NCBI GenBank assembly: GCA_002898015.1
Contig: BDTM01000021.1
Location: forward strand, 1-64,000
DNA length: 64,000 nt
Reading direction: 5' to 3'
Source of the DNA: a bacterium BMS3Bbin03
GTDB taxonomy: Bacteria; Zhuqueibacterota; JdFR-76; BMS3Abin05
The notes beneath the pieces are model-generated. The model saw only the letters and a list, made by a program, of their open reading frames with translations, made no database searches and was not told the DNA's origin. The position numbers and the translations under genes were made by a program. Shown piece after piece: positions 27,801-35,698 of the stretch (its first letter is position 1; each line of letters begins with the position of its first letter).

Positions 27801-27962
27801 TTCGGCGAGTCTTTCCGCACCCGGATAGTAATACACATCAAAGTGTTCCGACTGTAAATATTCCCAGTGAAAATTCGTATATTGAACCTTATTTTTCCCA
27901 AACTGGGCCACTGCCAGTATCGGGAAAAGTAAAATTACAAGTAAAATTTGCAACCGTTTCAT
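24891..27962 (-). CDS. Outer-membrane protein with metalloprotease-like domain, TolB-like propeller and beta-barrel
   Basis: A 1023-residue secreted protein in three parts. After a signal peptide (1-19) comes a domain with the zinc motif HHELTH (His132, Glu133, His136) and a following WLAEGLAEYES segment whose Glu could be the third ligand, as in MA-type gluzincin peptidases. Residues about 285-590 form a PD40/TolB-like beta-propeller with repeated SPxGxxIAFxS and WSPDGxxI motifs. The last 350 residues are rich in alternating aromatic strands and end in Phe, like a BamA/D15-type outer-membrane barrel. The protein would therefore display a protease and propeller at the outer membrane. It is the last gene of the run that begins at the tonB-like gene at 30933 and is closed by a terminator. 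Confidence 0.85.
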   Translation of the reverse strand: MKRLQILLVILLFPILAVAQFGKNKVQYTNFHWEYLQSEHFDVYYYPGAERLAEFVADVAESSYVSLRSDFRYDLVDRVKIIVYKSHNDFEQTNVSSGQPEESVGGFTEFFKNRVVIPFEGDFEQFRHVIHHELTHAVSMQMIYGAGVQSIVMGMMRFQIPLWLAEGLAEYESLRWDTESDMYIRDAALNGYLPPIRAMYGFMNYKGGQNVLYYIAQKYGRQKIGEILGKIKINKSVERGLKQSIGIGEKDLSKRWHKYVKKQYWPDIADRLEPEDFAKKMTDHVKYQNFINNSPSLSPRGDKIAFLSNKSDYFDIYVMSAIDGKMLGRVVKGQQTMNLEELHWLKPGITWSPDGREIAFSAKSGARDALHIANVRKRKIVKTYKINLDGIFSPTWSPDGKFIAFSGIKNGESDLYRLNLKTGKLTNFTNDIFSDLEPRWSPDGKKLVFISDRGPYVNSSSLPENFKIQNHNYSNHDVYVYDVPGDSIARITKTKFTERDPTWSPDGQKILYVSDKNGIFNLFVHPVHSDTTYPITNVLTGVFQPSWVGDKLAFTTFYNGGYDIYLMQNPGDIKPGDIHLKDTEFIKKLKKGKVLLATTYRKLKEEPVRKLPGKSGENYRHFVFGRDFQKNVFKQASKKAKNVFLDSTQYKSASGEYKTHPYRLKFTPDLVYGNAGYSQFFGVQGSTVLSLSDVLGNQRIDIYTNLFYDLRNSDYQFAYYYLPRRVNVGIGAFHYAYFFATGWNTIIRDRNYGGSLYLSYPFNRYQRLDFSSTFLGIDRRDLYYDRILYRRRVLVSGLSYVKDTAVWGWTGPENGMRANISVTFSPKVWKHSMDFKTVRLDYRKYIRLKKGYTFAYRIAGGASFGRNPQKFFLGGMNNWINLRFKGGLRIDNADDVYFSSFETPLRGYDYYEQIGTRFFLTNFEIRFPFIRYFIMGTPPIFLQNIRGTLFWDMGSAWENDKAFRFFSKTPFGNLRLDDVLGGYGFGVRIFLGYFLVRFDTAWKTNIATTSRSPRYYLSLGAEF

Positions 27963-27983
27963 AATAAGAGTCCTGTATTTGGC

Positions 27984-28514
27984 TTAAAGATTGGATTCGT
28001 CTTTCCAGCGGACAATCCGCCATTTTTGGTCGTACGGATTTTTGCGAAAACTAAAAACGGCGTTTCCCGTAATCCGAAAATCTTCCTCTCCCGTCATTAA
28101 AGTAAGATCAAAACTTTTGGACAATTCGGCGGTAGATTTTTGAACGTTTTTATAAACCGTTGAGTTCCAGACAAGATCAATGACATCAAATTGTCGAAAA
28201 AGTCTTCCGGTGGTTCTCAGATCAAGATCCCTTCCCCAAGAGACAAACTGCCCCGACGTTCCAAAGCTGGGATCAAAATACACAAATATGAAATTGCTGT
28301 CCAATAAATCGCTGTATAAAAGGGAATCTTTAAACACATATGCGTATCGGAAATTTTGAAGCACTTCCTCAGGCGTTTTTTGTGAGGTCACAATGAGTTG
28401 AGAATCTCCCAGGGTTTGAATTTTGGGTGCAAAGGGGTTTAAACATCCCTGCACGTAAAAGGCTGCACCCATAATTCCAAATAAAAAAACTATGTTGACG
28501 AAAAGGCGGTTCAT
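27984..28514 (-). CDS. Lipoprotein, possible NTF2-like fold
   Basis: A 176-residue protein with a lipobox ending YVQGC and the segment CLNPFAP behind it. The body (about 45-170) has the helix then curved-sheet look of NTF2/SnoaL-like proteins: PEEVLQNFRYAYVFKD at the start and WRIVRWKDE at the end. No catalytic residues are evident. The ATG at 28514 overlaps the stop of the SPOR gene (ATGA), which fixes the start. The gene at 47036 encodes a lipoprotein with the same CxNPF start and a similar layout, so they form a family here. Function unknown. Confidence 0.7.
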   Translation of the reverse strand: MNRLFVNIVFLFGIMGAAFYVQGCLNPFAPKIQTLGDSQLIVTSQKTPEEVLQNFRYAYVFKDSLLYSDLLDSNFIFVYFDPSFGTSGQFVSWGRDLDLRTTGRLFRQFDVIDLVWNSTVYKNVQKSTAELSKSFDLTLMTGEEDFRITGNAVFSFRKNPYDQKWRIVRWKDESNL

Positions 28515-28975
28515 TTGGACTTCACAATCCATGCATCCGGATATTTTTTTTGCCAGACGGCCTTCAATGCTTTTTCTGCCGCCTCCCGGGTTTGAAAATC
28601 GCCGATTTGAACGGCCCAGAAATTCCCGCGTTTTTTTATATAAAACTTGATTCTCCGATTCCTCCGTTTCTTCAAAGCAACAAAATTCACGGCCCGGTTT
28701 TTACTCCTTACGGAAATGATCTGAATAAAGAATTTTGCCGGATGCGCTTTTTCGGCTACACGCTTTTGCCGGGATAAAGAAGCCGTGTCGGCAGGATTCC
28801 ACACGCCTTTGAGAATGTCGATTGGCACCTTGAACTCTTCCTCAGAGGTGGTGAGCCCTTTCTCAAATTCGGCGTCGGACGGACGCTGCGGTACAGGCTG
28901 CAGCCCGGCGCAGCTGATCAGGATCGCAGGCAAAATCAAACTCAAAAAATAAGGAATATTTTTTAAAATTTGCAA
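28511..28975 (-). CDS. SPOR-domain lipoprotein
   Basis: A 154-residue lipoprotein: hydrophobic signal, lipobox LISC near residue 22, an acidic linker, then a SPOR domain (about 80-152, FFIQIISVRSKNRA ... FWAVQIGDFQTREAAEKAL). SPOR domains bind glycan strands stripped of stem peptides at division sites. The start must be the TTG at 28975, since no ATG precedes the signal; GGGAAA lies 10 bases upstream. It is placed between the SpoIID-like gene and the NTF2-like lipoprotein gene, which fits a septal peptidoglycan context. Confidence 0.85.
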   Translation of the reverse strand: MQILKNIPYFLSLILPAILISCAGLQPVPQRPSDAEFEKGLTTSEEEFKVPIDILKGVWNPADTASLSRQKRVAEKAHPAKFFIQIISVRSKNRAVNFVALKKRRNRRIKFYIKKRGNFWAVQIGDFQTREAAEKALKAVWQKKYPDAWIVKSK

Positions 28976-29014
28976 TTGACTTTTCCCAATAGTGACACAT
29001 TGTGTGAATCATTT

Positions 29015-30268
29015 TCAGTAAATTTTCCGAAGCTTTGTGCCCCGGTAATACTGCTGCAAAATTTGATCGTACCGATAACCGGCTTTTGCCATTCCCATGG
29101 CGCCCCACTGACACAATCCCACGCCGTGACCGCTGCCCGCCCCCACGGCAATCAGGCTCTGCAGGCCGCCTCCGTTCAGATAGGGCATCAGGCGAAAAAG
29201 CGTGCTTCTGAGGACCGGCCGTTTAACCGGTGTGAGAATCCAGCGAATCGCATTTCCATGAATCGTCCGGCTCCCGTTTTGAAATTTGATGCGCAGATCT
29301 TTGACGCGCCCCGATGGAAAACGCCTTAAAACTTTCAGATCAGTCACGTGTCCCCAAGCCGGATCATACAATCCTTTCGCCGACAGATTCTTCTGCAGAA
29401 TGGAATCCAGTTCATCCACGGACCAGATTTCCAGCCACCGGTAATGGGGGGATTCCCTGCAAAAATCTCCATTCCCAAAATTATCGGCCACCCCCTTCAA
29501 ATAAGGCGCATAAATTTTCGGCCACACATCGATCCCGGGTTCCGTTCTGCCACCGCACGTAGAAGAAAAAAAAGCATAAATCGGTTCACCATGAAAAATA
29601 ACAATTTCACCCACTGTGGCTTCGACTGCCCGATTGGTCCAGCGTGATTCGCCATCCGCACCGGTGTACACCTGGTCCAGAATGGTGGATTGCAGAACGG
29701 CATTTCCCCGCGCCTTGACATTTTGAAGCTTCCGAAATGCATACGTGCGCGCCGCCACCGCCTGGGCTTTGAGGGCCTCAAAAATCTGCCGGTTGCCTTT
29801 TCCAATTTCGGCGGGGACGACGCCTTTTACATAAGACTCCAGATCGACTTGATTCAGCACCGCTAAATTTCCGGTGTGCGTCACAACGATCGATAACCCG
29901 CCGCGATACTGCTTTCCGTTAAGTGCCAGAAGATGCGATCTCTCCGGCTGAATCCGGATGGAATCGGTATGCGTTTCAAGCGTTGTTTGGGAATCCTTGA
30001 TTAAAATATTTCCTGTGGAATCGGGGGAGACTGTAAAAAATCCGGCATCGGATTTTCGGCGCAAGATGGTTTTGCCGTGCCGCAAAACCTGAATCCCGCC
30101 TCTCGAAGAAATCCGGACTTTCGCCGCATCCGGCAGTAACTGTACACGCACCTGCGGAATACGGGCGGCATTATAGGGACGGGGCGCAATTCCGGCACAT
30201 CGGACAAATAACCCTGCTCCAATGATCAAAACAAATGCAATTTTTATATATTTTTTTCCGGAAGTCAT
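29015..30268 (-). CDS. SpoIID/LytB domain protein
   Basis: A 417-residue secreted protein of the SpoIID/LytB group, lytic transglycosylases or amidase enhancers that cut denuded glycan strands. The family core is plain: VVPAEIGKGNRQIFEALKAQAVAARTYA split by the substrate groove, then FFSSTCGGRTEP and GAGSGHGVGLCQWGAMGMA near the C terminus. An N-terminal hydrophobic segment carries a Cys (FVRCAG), but Arg before it makes lipidation doubtful. It overlaps the upstream tonB-like gene by one base (TAATG) and is followed 39 bp later by a SPOR gene. Confidence 0.9.
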   Translation of the reverse strand: MTSGKKYIKIAFVLIIGAGLFVRCAGIAPRPYNAARIPQVRVQLLPDAAKVRISSRGGIQVLRHGKTILRRKSDAGFFTVSPDSTGNILIKDSQTTLETHTDSIRIQPERSHLLALNGKQYRGGLSIVVTHTGNLAVLNQVDLESYVKGVVPAEIGKGNRQIFEALKAQAVAARTYAFRKLQNVKARGNAVLQSTILDQVYTGADGESRWTNRAVEATVGEIVIFHGEPIYAFFSSTCGGRTEPGIDVWPKIYAPYLKGVADNFGNGDFCRESPHYRWLEIWSVDELDSILQKNLSAKGLYDPAWGHVTDLKVLRRFPSGRVKDLRIKFQNGSRTIHGNAIRWILTPVKRPVLRSTLFRLMPYLNGGGLQSLIAVGAGSGHGVGLCQWGAMGMAKAGYRYDQILQQYYRGTKLRKIY

Positions 30269-30933
30269 TACCTTATCGAGAATCTGTATGTTTTGGTGAC
30301 CCAGACAACGACGGGTTTATTTCCTCTTTCCCCCGGGATGAACTTTGTCTTATAAGCTGCCTCTACAGAAGCCCTTTTACAGGCTTCACTTTTTGTCGTA
30401 TTTTTCAGAACAATAACGTCTGTTACGGAACCGTCTTTATTCACCTGAAGCGCCAGTTTAACCGTGCCCTGAACTCCCCTTTTCTTCTCTTTTTCAGGAT
30501 ATTTCGGCCAGACTTCTGCGATCGGGCGCGGCGGCGTAATCTCTGCCGCCCCTCCGCCTTCCAATGGGACAGGAACGTTTGAAACCGTTAAATTCGTCGT
30601 CTCGTTAATTATAATATCTTCCGGTACATCCGCTTCTTCTGCCGGAACGGGCACAACGGGGCGGCTGGGTTTAGGCAGGGGATTTTCCTGCCGGGTCACG
30701 GGCACATTTTCGACATAAAAATAGCCCGGCCATTTTGTTTCCTGTGCTTTTACGGACGGATGCGGAGCCCGTTTGAAAATTTCAAAGATCATGATGAAAA
30801 AAATAAGCGTCACAATCAGAGACCGCTTAAAATAGACGGCATGTGACTGTTTTAAGACATCATACGCATCTCTTTTAAGAGTCGATCCCGGCCGAAAATC
30901 TCTGGTTTTAAAGTTTCTTTTTTTAAACCGCAT
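30268..30933 (-). CDS. tonB: TonB family protein (second copy)
   Basis: A 221-residue energy-transducer protein: one membrane segment (about 38-55), a proline- and valine-rich periplasmic linker (NPLPKPSRPVVPVPAEEADVPEDI) and a TonB C-terminal domain (about 130-221) with PKYPEKEKKRGVQGTV. It differs from the tonB gene of the exbBD operon at 31044 but has the same build, including the PVPxExxxVPEDI segment. The terminator at 30982-31016 separates it from that operon, so it heads the tonB-SpoIID-SPOR-lipoprotein-barrel run. Cell-envelope rather than nutrient-uptake use is suggested by these neighbours. Confidence 0.88.
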   Translation of the reverse strand: MRFKKRNFKTRDFRPGSTLKRDAYDVLKQSHAVYFKRSLIVTLIFFIMIFEIFKRAPHPSVKAQETKWPGYFYVENVPVTRQENPLPKPSRPVVPVPAEEADVPEDIIINETTNLTVSNVPVPLEGGGAAEITPPRPIAEVWPKYPEKEKKRGVQGTVKLALQVNKDGSVTDVIVLKNTTKSEACKRASVEAAYKTKFIPGERGNKPVVVWVTKTYRFSIR

Positions 30934-30981
30934 TCAATACAAATATACAAATTTCAATCCGCAAATGCTATTTTAATTTAA

Positions 30982-31016
30982 ACAAAAAAGGCAGTGTTCT
31001 TTTTCCGAACACTGCC
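30982..31016 (-). terminator. Terminator of the exbB-exbD-exbD-tonB operon
   Basis: GGCAGTGTTC (30990-30999) and GAACACTGCC (31007-31016) form a perfect 10-bp stem with a 7-base loop; on the minus strand a run of six T follows and the stem extends through flanking AAA/TTT. It lies 28 bp beyond the tonB stop codon. Confidence 0.93.
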
Positions 31017-31043
31017 TTTCAAAGGGGTAAATGAAACGATGAA

Positions 31044-31691
31044 TTACCCTGAACTTTTCAACTTGAAAATAACCGGGATACTGACCCAGACTTTCACAGG
31101 TTTATCACGCTGCATGGCCGGTTTCCATCTTGTTTTTACGATGGCCGCAATCGCAGCCTGGTCGCACCCGTTATTTCCGAGAGATTTCAAAACCTTTGTC
31201 TTGATCACTCTGCCTTTTTCATCGATCAAGACCTGAATAATCACCGTGCCTTCTACACCGGCCTTCCGGGCAATTTCGGGATATTTCAGGTTTTTTTGAA
31301 TCGCTATAAACCCGCCAATCGGTTCGGGAGCCTGGTCGTACGCCACAAAAATCGGCGTTTCCGATTCCTGTTCAGGAGGCGGAGGCGGAGGCGGCGTTTC
31401 ATTAAAATTGATATTCGTGCTTTCAATGGTCACATCTTCCGGCACCTCCTCACTTTCAGTCGGAACGGGAACAGCCGGACGAGCAGGCGGAGGCGGACGG
31501 TTAATCTGTTGGGTTGGCGGAATTTCCTCTGCCTTAATGATCACTTTTGCCACTTTTGGAACTTTTGTCGTCCCCTGAAATCGCTTAAAACCTTGAAATA
31601 ATACAATCATTAAAATAAGCGAAATTATTATGCCTAGCTCTATCCTTTTGTTATAGTTGAGCTTAAATCTAAGGCGTTCGCTGACATCCAT
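31044..31691 (-). CDS. tonB: Energy transducer TonB
   Basis: A 215-residue TonB protein: one N-terminal membrane segment (about 18-36), a proline-rich linker including a run of seven prolines near residue 100, and a TonB C-terminal domain with YPEIARKAGVEGTVIIQVLID and the terminal helix-strand SLGNNGCDQAAIAAI. It would carry energy from ExbB-ExbD to outer-membrane receptors. It is the last gene of the exbB-exbD-exbD-tonB operon and is closed by the terminator at 30982-31016. Confidence 0.93.
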   Translation of the reverse strand: MDVSERLRFKLNYNKRIELGIIISLILMIVLFQGFKRFQGTTKVPKVAKVIIKAEEIPPTQQINRPPPPARPAVPVPTESEEVPEDVTIESTNINFNETPPPPPPPEQESETPIFVAYDQAPEPIGGFIAIQKNLKYPEIARKAGVEGTVIIQVLIDEKGRVIKTKVLKSLGNNGCDQAAIAAIVKTRWKPAMQRDKPVKVWVSIPVIFKLKSSG

Positions 31692-31705
31692 AGCTTGTCA
31701 CCTCA

Positions 31706-32200
31706 TCATTCTTCATATTTTGTTGAATAATTTATGCGTAATGCATTTGCCTTTCGGAGTTGTTGCTGAACATCATTCACAACTCCCATATCTGCATCCT
31801 GGTCAATCTTCATAGAAACAATGATTCGCGGATTTTCAACAAGTTTGTTATAGACAATATTTTTCACAGACTCTATGCCCACTAACTTATCATTGACTGA
31901 AATCCGCCCTTCTTTATCGATCCAGATATAAAGTACATTACTTTTCCCGGGCAATTTTTCAATTTTATGGGCTGCAGGAAGATTAACCGGCAACCCTGTG
32001 TACTGTTTCATGACAGTCGAAACCATGAAAAAGAGCAGCAACATAAACACAATATCCGGCATGGAAGCCGTTGGAATTTGTGCATTGGCTTTTTGCTTTT
32101 TCTTAAAAGTTATCTTATCCGGAGGTGTATATGTTTTCGGAGCCTGCTTTATCTCCTCGGTTCCTTCTTCAGACTTCTTATCCTGAGGATTATCCGGCAT
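31706..32200 (-). CDS. exbD: Biopolymer transport protein ExbD
   Basis: A 164-residue ExbD/TolR protein. A 48-residue charged N-terminal stretch precedes the single membrane helix, which carries the proton-relay Asp in SMPDIVFMLLLFFMVST. The periplasmic domain follows, with VLYIWIDKEGRISV. It lies 14 bp before tonB and 90 bp after a second exbD gene. The two ExbD proteins could form a mixed dimer in one motor; this is inferred from position. Confidence 0.93.
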   Translation of the reverse strand: MPDNPQDKKSEEGTEEIKQAPKTYTPPDKITFKKKQKANAQIPTASMPDIVFMLLLFFMVSTVMKQYTGLPVNLPAAHKIEKLPGKSNVLYIWIDKEGRISVNDKLVGIESVKNIVYNKLVENPRIIVSMKIDQDADMGVVNDVQQQLRKANALRINYSTKYEE

Positions 32201-32290
32201 TTACTTTTTCTCCTGAGTATTTATATGCTTTTTTTAACGAGAAGGTTCCCTCACGGGGAATTTCTGAAAATCCCATTTTGTAAAGTGAGG

Positions 32291-32692
32291 CTACTTCTCA
32301 GGTTCAGCTATTGAAATTCGGGTTTCACCACTTTCCTTGATCTTATCCAGCACTTTTATATAAACGTTGTATTTGGTCTTGCGCTGGGTTTTTATGGAGA
32401 CGATTAATTTAGGATTCTGCAGCAGTTTTTGTCTGATGATATCCTTAATAGCAGGAATCTGGACACTCTGATTATCAATAAGCACCTGGCCCTGTTCGTT
32501 AATCAACACATTGGTGATATTCTTTTCCCGAACCTTTATTTCCTGTCCGATGGGGGGCAGGGTAAGGCCGATACCCTTATCAACATCAAAGGTCGTTGTG
32601 ACCAGGAAAAAACACAGCAGCAAAAACGATATATCCGCAAGAGAGGACGTAGGGATTTCAGCCGATCTTTCTCTTTCTTGTTTCAATAACAT
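32291..32692 (-). CDS. exbD: Biopolymer transport protein ExbD (second copy)
   Basis: A 133-residue ExbD protein with a shorter cytoplasmic start (about 18 residues) and the key Asp in SLADISFLLLCFFLVTT. The periplasmic part includes VLINEQGQVLID. It begins 24 bp after exbB and is followed by the second, longer exbD gene. Paired exbD genes behind one exbB are common in Bacteroidetes and relatives. Confidence 0.93.
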   Translation of the reverse strand: MLLKQERERSAEIPTSSLADISFLLLCFFLVTTTFDVDKGIGLTLPPIGQEIKVREKNITNVLINEQGQVLIDNQSVQIPAIKDIIRQKLLQNPKLIVSIKTQRKTKYNVYIKVLDKIKESGETRISIAEPEK

Positions 32693-32716
32693 GGTTATAA
32701 TTCCTCTCTCTAAAAA

Positions 32717-33343
32717 TTATTTACCCAATCCGAGTTTTTCTTCTCTTTCAACCAAAGCGTCAATAAATTCCGTTGAGCTTTCTTCCATTTCAATAATGAT
32801 GTGATCAATTCTTGAAATAAAATAATTGTGAAAGAATTGGATTATAATGGCCACAACCAGTCCGAACAAGGTTGTTAACAAGGCTACACCAATACCGGTT
32901 GCCACAATTGCAGGTGAAATATTATTAGCAGCGGCAATAGCATTAAACGCGACCACCATCCCTTGAACCGTTCCGGTAAAACCAAGCATTGGGGCAATGC
33001 TGATCACGGTGGCCAGCCAGATTAAGCCTTTTTCCAGAAAAGCCATTTCGATCGAGCCGGCATTCATAATCGCCTTTTCCACCTGGTCGATCCCTTTATT
33101 CGACCGCATTAAACCGGCATGAAAGATCGATGCGATGGGCCCTCGGGTCTCCTCACACACCTCCTGTGCTTTCTGAATGCCGCCTTCATCTAAAGCGGCT
33201 TTAATCCTTTCCATAAATTTTCTGGTGTTAACAGAAGCCCGGGTCAGTGTCCAAAATCTCTCGATGACAATTGCCAATCCAAAAATGAAAAAGAATAAAA
33301 TTGGATACATGAATATGCCGCCTTTTAAAAAATATTCAATCAT
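32717..33343 (-). CDS. exbB: ExbB/TolQ/MotA family proton channel protein
   Basis: A 208-residue ExbB protein with three membrane helices (about 10-28, 105-135, 150-175). The conserved core LGFTGTVQGMVVAFNAIA and TGIGVALLTTLFGLVVAI is intact. It would form the proton-conducting pentamer around ExbD. It is the first gene of the operon, behind a clear promoter at 33409-33437 and AAGGAGTG about 11 bases before the ATG. Confidence 0.95.
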   Translation of the reverse strand: MIEYFLKGGIFMYPILFFFIFGLAIVIERFWTLTRASVNTRKFMERIKAALDEGGIQKAQEVCEETRGPIASIFHAGLMRSNKGIDQVEKAIMNAGSIEMAFLEKGLIWLATVISIAPMLGFTGTVQGMVVAFNAIAAANNISPAIVATGIGVALLTTLFGLVVAIIIQFFHNYFISRIDHIIIEMEESSTEFIDALVEREEKLGLGK

Positions 33344-33408
33344 GATGCGTTACACTCCTTAAGTTTGTGCAGGTTTACCTCGTTATTATTTAGATACTAA
33401 TTACAGAA

Positions 33409-33437
33409 ATAATAATTAATTTTTTGTAAAAAGTCAA
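33409..33437 (-). promoter_or_regulatory. Promoter of the exbB operon
   Basis: On the minus strand TTGACT (33432-33437) is followed after exactly 17 bases by TATTAT (33409-33414). The start would lie near 33402, giving a leader of about 60 bases. This is of the classic sigma-70 form, not the TAnnTTTG form of Bacteroidetes. Confidence 0.75.
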
Positions 33438-33475
33438 TAACTTTTTTTCATTTTTGAAAATTACACCCAATACGC

Positions 33476-35059
33476 CTATTTTTTTAATCCTGTTTCAAGA
33501 GAAGCCAATTTTGCTGCCAGCGGGAAGGCACTTAACGCCTGCCGTACCTGGGGATCTCTTTTGACCGAAACTTTATAATAGGCTTCCGTGCCCCATAAAT
33601 TTCGGGCAATTTCCGCTTTTAGCTCCCGCTGAACAAATTTACGGTCTTTTAAAAATTCACGCTTGTTAACGGATATATCCTTATCGTCTAAAAAGGTCAG
33701 GAATTTTTGAAGTTCATAAGCATCTACATCGAATAGAGCATTGAATGTTTTAAACGAAATGTAGCGGTTTTTCAGAAACCGGCTCTCGTGAATTGCAAAT
33801 TCAAAAAAGGCCTGTTTCGACAACAACATAGAAGTTGTACCGGTTATTTTGGGTGTTCTGATGATGATGTCCGGACGAATGCCGCCGCCGCCGTACACCT
33901 TTCTGCCGGAAAATGTCGTGAACACCTTTTTGGGTGTATAAGGATTTTTTCGGGCTTCATCAACCGTCCCGTTGTAATAATCATATAAATCCTTTGAATA
34001 GGGCTTTTGAATCAAACGGCCGCTGGGGGTGTAATACCGGGCGATTGTGACACGAATGGCCGAGCCGTCTTTCAAAGGAATTTGATTTTGAACCAGTCCC
34101 TTTCCGAAACTGTTTTCACCGACAATCACACCCCGATCCCAATCCTGCAAAGCGCCGGCCACAATTTCAGCCGCCGAAGCCGTTCCGTGATTGATCAATA
34201 TCACCAGCGGAAAATTAGGATGTGTGTCGCGGCCGGTAGAATAATAATCCTCATTTGCCGATTGAATCCGGCCGCGCGTGTAAACAATCCGTTTGCCGGC
34301 CGGCAGAAACTTATCGGCCACTTTTACGGCCTGATCAAGGTAACCGCCGGGGTTGAAGCGCATATCCAGAATCAGTTTTTTCATCCCGGCCAATTCCAGA
34401 TCGACTAAGGCTTTTTCAAACTCTTCGTCCGTGTTTTTCGAAAAGCGAGAGAGATAAATGTACCCGGTTGTCCGATTGAGCATAAAGTGCGTGCGCACAC
34501 TTAATATGGGAATGGTGGTTCTTTTCAGGACGACGTTCAACGGAATCGACAGTGCTTCACGTTTGAGTGTCAATTGAACGGTCGTGCCGAACTTGCCCCT
34601 CAATTTCCGGCGAATTTCCGACTCCGTCAGGCCATAAGTGGATTCGCCGTCAATTTTTACGATTGTGTCCCCGGGACGAATTCCAAATTTTTCAGCCGGC
34701 GTGTCGGGAATCGGAGAAATCACAACAGGTAAATGACTTTGGACCATATATTCAATTCCGACCCCGGTAAATTTGCCTTCATATTCTTCGTTCAATTCCT
34801 TTAACTGATCCGGCGGAATAAACACCGAATGCGGATCAAGTTCTTCCAGCATCCCCTGAATACCGGCATTTACGAGCACCTGCGGACTGACATTGTCCAC
34901 ATAAAATTCCCGGATGGCATTGAATGCCATAATGAACCGTCTGATCTGATCAAAAGTGTTGGTCGCCGAAACCAGAATTTGTCCGCCGAATTGAAAAAAG
35001 AAGACACTGATCAGAAGGACATAAATGAAATTTCGTTTTTTTGATTTAAAAAGTGTCAA
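33476..35059 (-). CDS. S41 family C-terminal processing peptidase
   Basis: A 527-residue periplasmic tail-specific protease. A signal anchor (about 10-32) is followed by an N-terminal helical region, a PDZ domain (about 90-175, with FTGVGIEY and GIRPGDTIVKIDG) and the S41 catalytic domain. The Ser-Lys dyad is Ser295 (HGTASAAE) and Lys320 (SFGKG), 25 residues apart as in E. coli Prc. The C-terminal 130 residues are helical and basic. The start is a TTG at 35059; no ATG occurs before the signal segment. It lies 132 bp upstream of the exbB start with no terminator between, but exbB has its own promoter. Confidence 0.93.
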   Translation of the reverse strand: MTLFKSKKRNFIYVLLISVFFFQFGGQILVSATNTFDQIRRFIMAFNAIREFYVDNVSPQVLVNAGIQGMLEELDPHSVFIPPDQLKELNEEYEGKFTGVGIEYMVQSHLPVVISPIPDTPAEKFGIRPGDTIVKIDGESTYGLTESEIRRKLRGKFGTTVQLTLKREALSIPLNVVLKRTTIPILSVRTHFMLNRTTGYIYLSRFSKNTDEEFEKALVDLELAGMKKLILDMRFNPGGYLDQAVKVADKFLPAGKRIVYTRGRIQSANEDYYSTGRDTHPNFPLVILINHGTASAAEIVAGALQDWDRGVIVGENSFGKGLVQNQIPLKDGSAIRVTIARYYTPSGRLIQKPYSKDLYDYYNGTVDEARKNPYTPKKVFTTFSGRKVYGGGGIRPDIIIRTPKITGTTSMLLSKQAFFEFAIHESRFLKNRYISFKTFNALFDVDAYELQKFLTFLDDKDISVNKREFLKDRKFVQRELKAEIARNLWGTEAYYKVSVKRDPQVRQALSAFPLAAKLASLETGLKK

Positions 35060-35157
35060 TGTTAAAATCCGGATAATGGTAACTGATCACAGGGCTATTG
35101 AAAACAATATACTAATAATGCCCAATTCAAAAACCCCAATGCCAAATGAAATTTTCA

Positions 35158-35250
35158 CCCCGTTAGATAAAGTATTTGCATTTTTTATCCATAATCAGAC
35201 ACCCTTCTGTTTCTGAAAAATCATATTATCCTGTTCAGTATCTAACGGGG
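35158..35250. repeat. Inverted repeat CCCCGTTAGATA ... TATCTAACGGGG
   Basis: The 12-bp arms at 35158-35169 and 35239-35250 are perfect inverted copies with 69 bases between. The right arm lies 24 bp from the stop of the four-helix-bundle gene. A related 11-base stretch, TATCTAACGGG, occurs at 2561-2571. It may be a small repeat or the end of a mobile unit that carries the neighbouring gene. Confidence 0.6.
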
Positions 35251-35273
35251 CAAGAATGACTCAAGGACAAAAC

Positions 35274-35654
35274 TTATTGTTTCTGCTTTGGGCTAAGAAT
35301 AGAGGAAAAAATAAGCGTTAATTCCTGGGCTTCCTTCCACAATATTCTGCCCGATTCTAATTTTTCAGGATTTGCTTTAGCTAACATTCGCAACCAATGC
35401 TTTGTTCCTTTTGATTCTTTTTTGCAAAGACTAATCTTATACTTGAAATCTTTTTTAGACTCGGCAGCATCTGCTTCCATGTCATTGGCCCCAATACTCG
35501 TCCCAGACCTGACAATTTGACTAATAAGGGGATTATTTATTACATTTTTTGGAATTGATTTTGCGTATTCAATAATCATCTCTCCAAATAGTGCTGTCCT
35601 TTCTTCTAAATCATATTTCCGGTTTGCATTTGAATTTTGAGCTTCCTTTGACAT
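35274..35654 (-). CDS. Four-helix-bundle protein (23S rRNA IVP / bAvd-like)
   Basis: A 126-residue helical protein of the family first found inside 23S rRNA intervening sequences. Family motifs are visible: an early helix with EERTALFGEMIIEYAKSIP, then SQIVRSGTSIGANDMEADAAESKKDF and KESKGTKHWLRML. Such genes are scattered through bacterial genomes, often outside rRNA, as here. Function is uncertain; some relatives are accessory to diversity-generating reverse transcriptases, but no reverse transcriptase or variable repeat is present here. The start has no evident ribosome-binding site. An inverted repeat follows the gene at 35158-35250. Confidence 0.88.
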   Translation of the reverse strand: MSKEAQNSNANRKYDLEERTALFGEMIIEYAKSIPKNVINNPLISQIVRSGTSIGANDMEADAAESKKDFKYKISLCKKESKGTKHWLRMLAKANPEKLESGRILWKEAQELTLIFSSILSPKQKQ

Positions 35655-35698
35655 TTGGGTTTTGAAATATGGCCTTAACTGTTACAAGATTTAATGCG

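Noticed and set aside
35274..35654. Four-helix-bundle gene as part of a diversity-generating retroelement
   Set aside because: There is no reverse transcriptase, template repeat or variable repeat in the neighbourhood.
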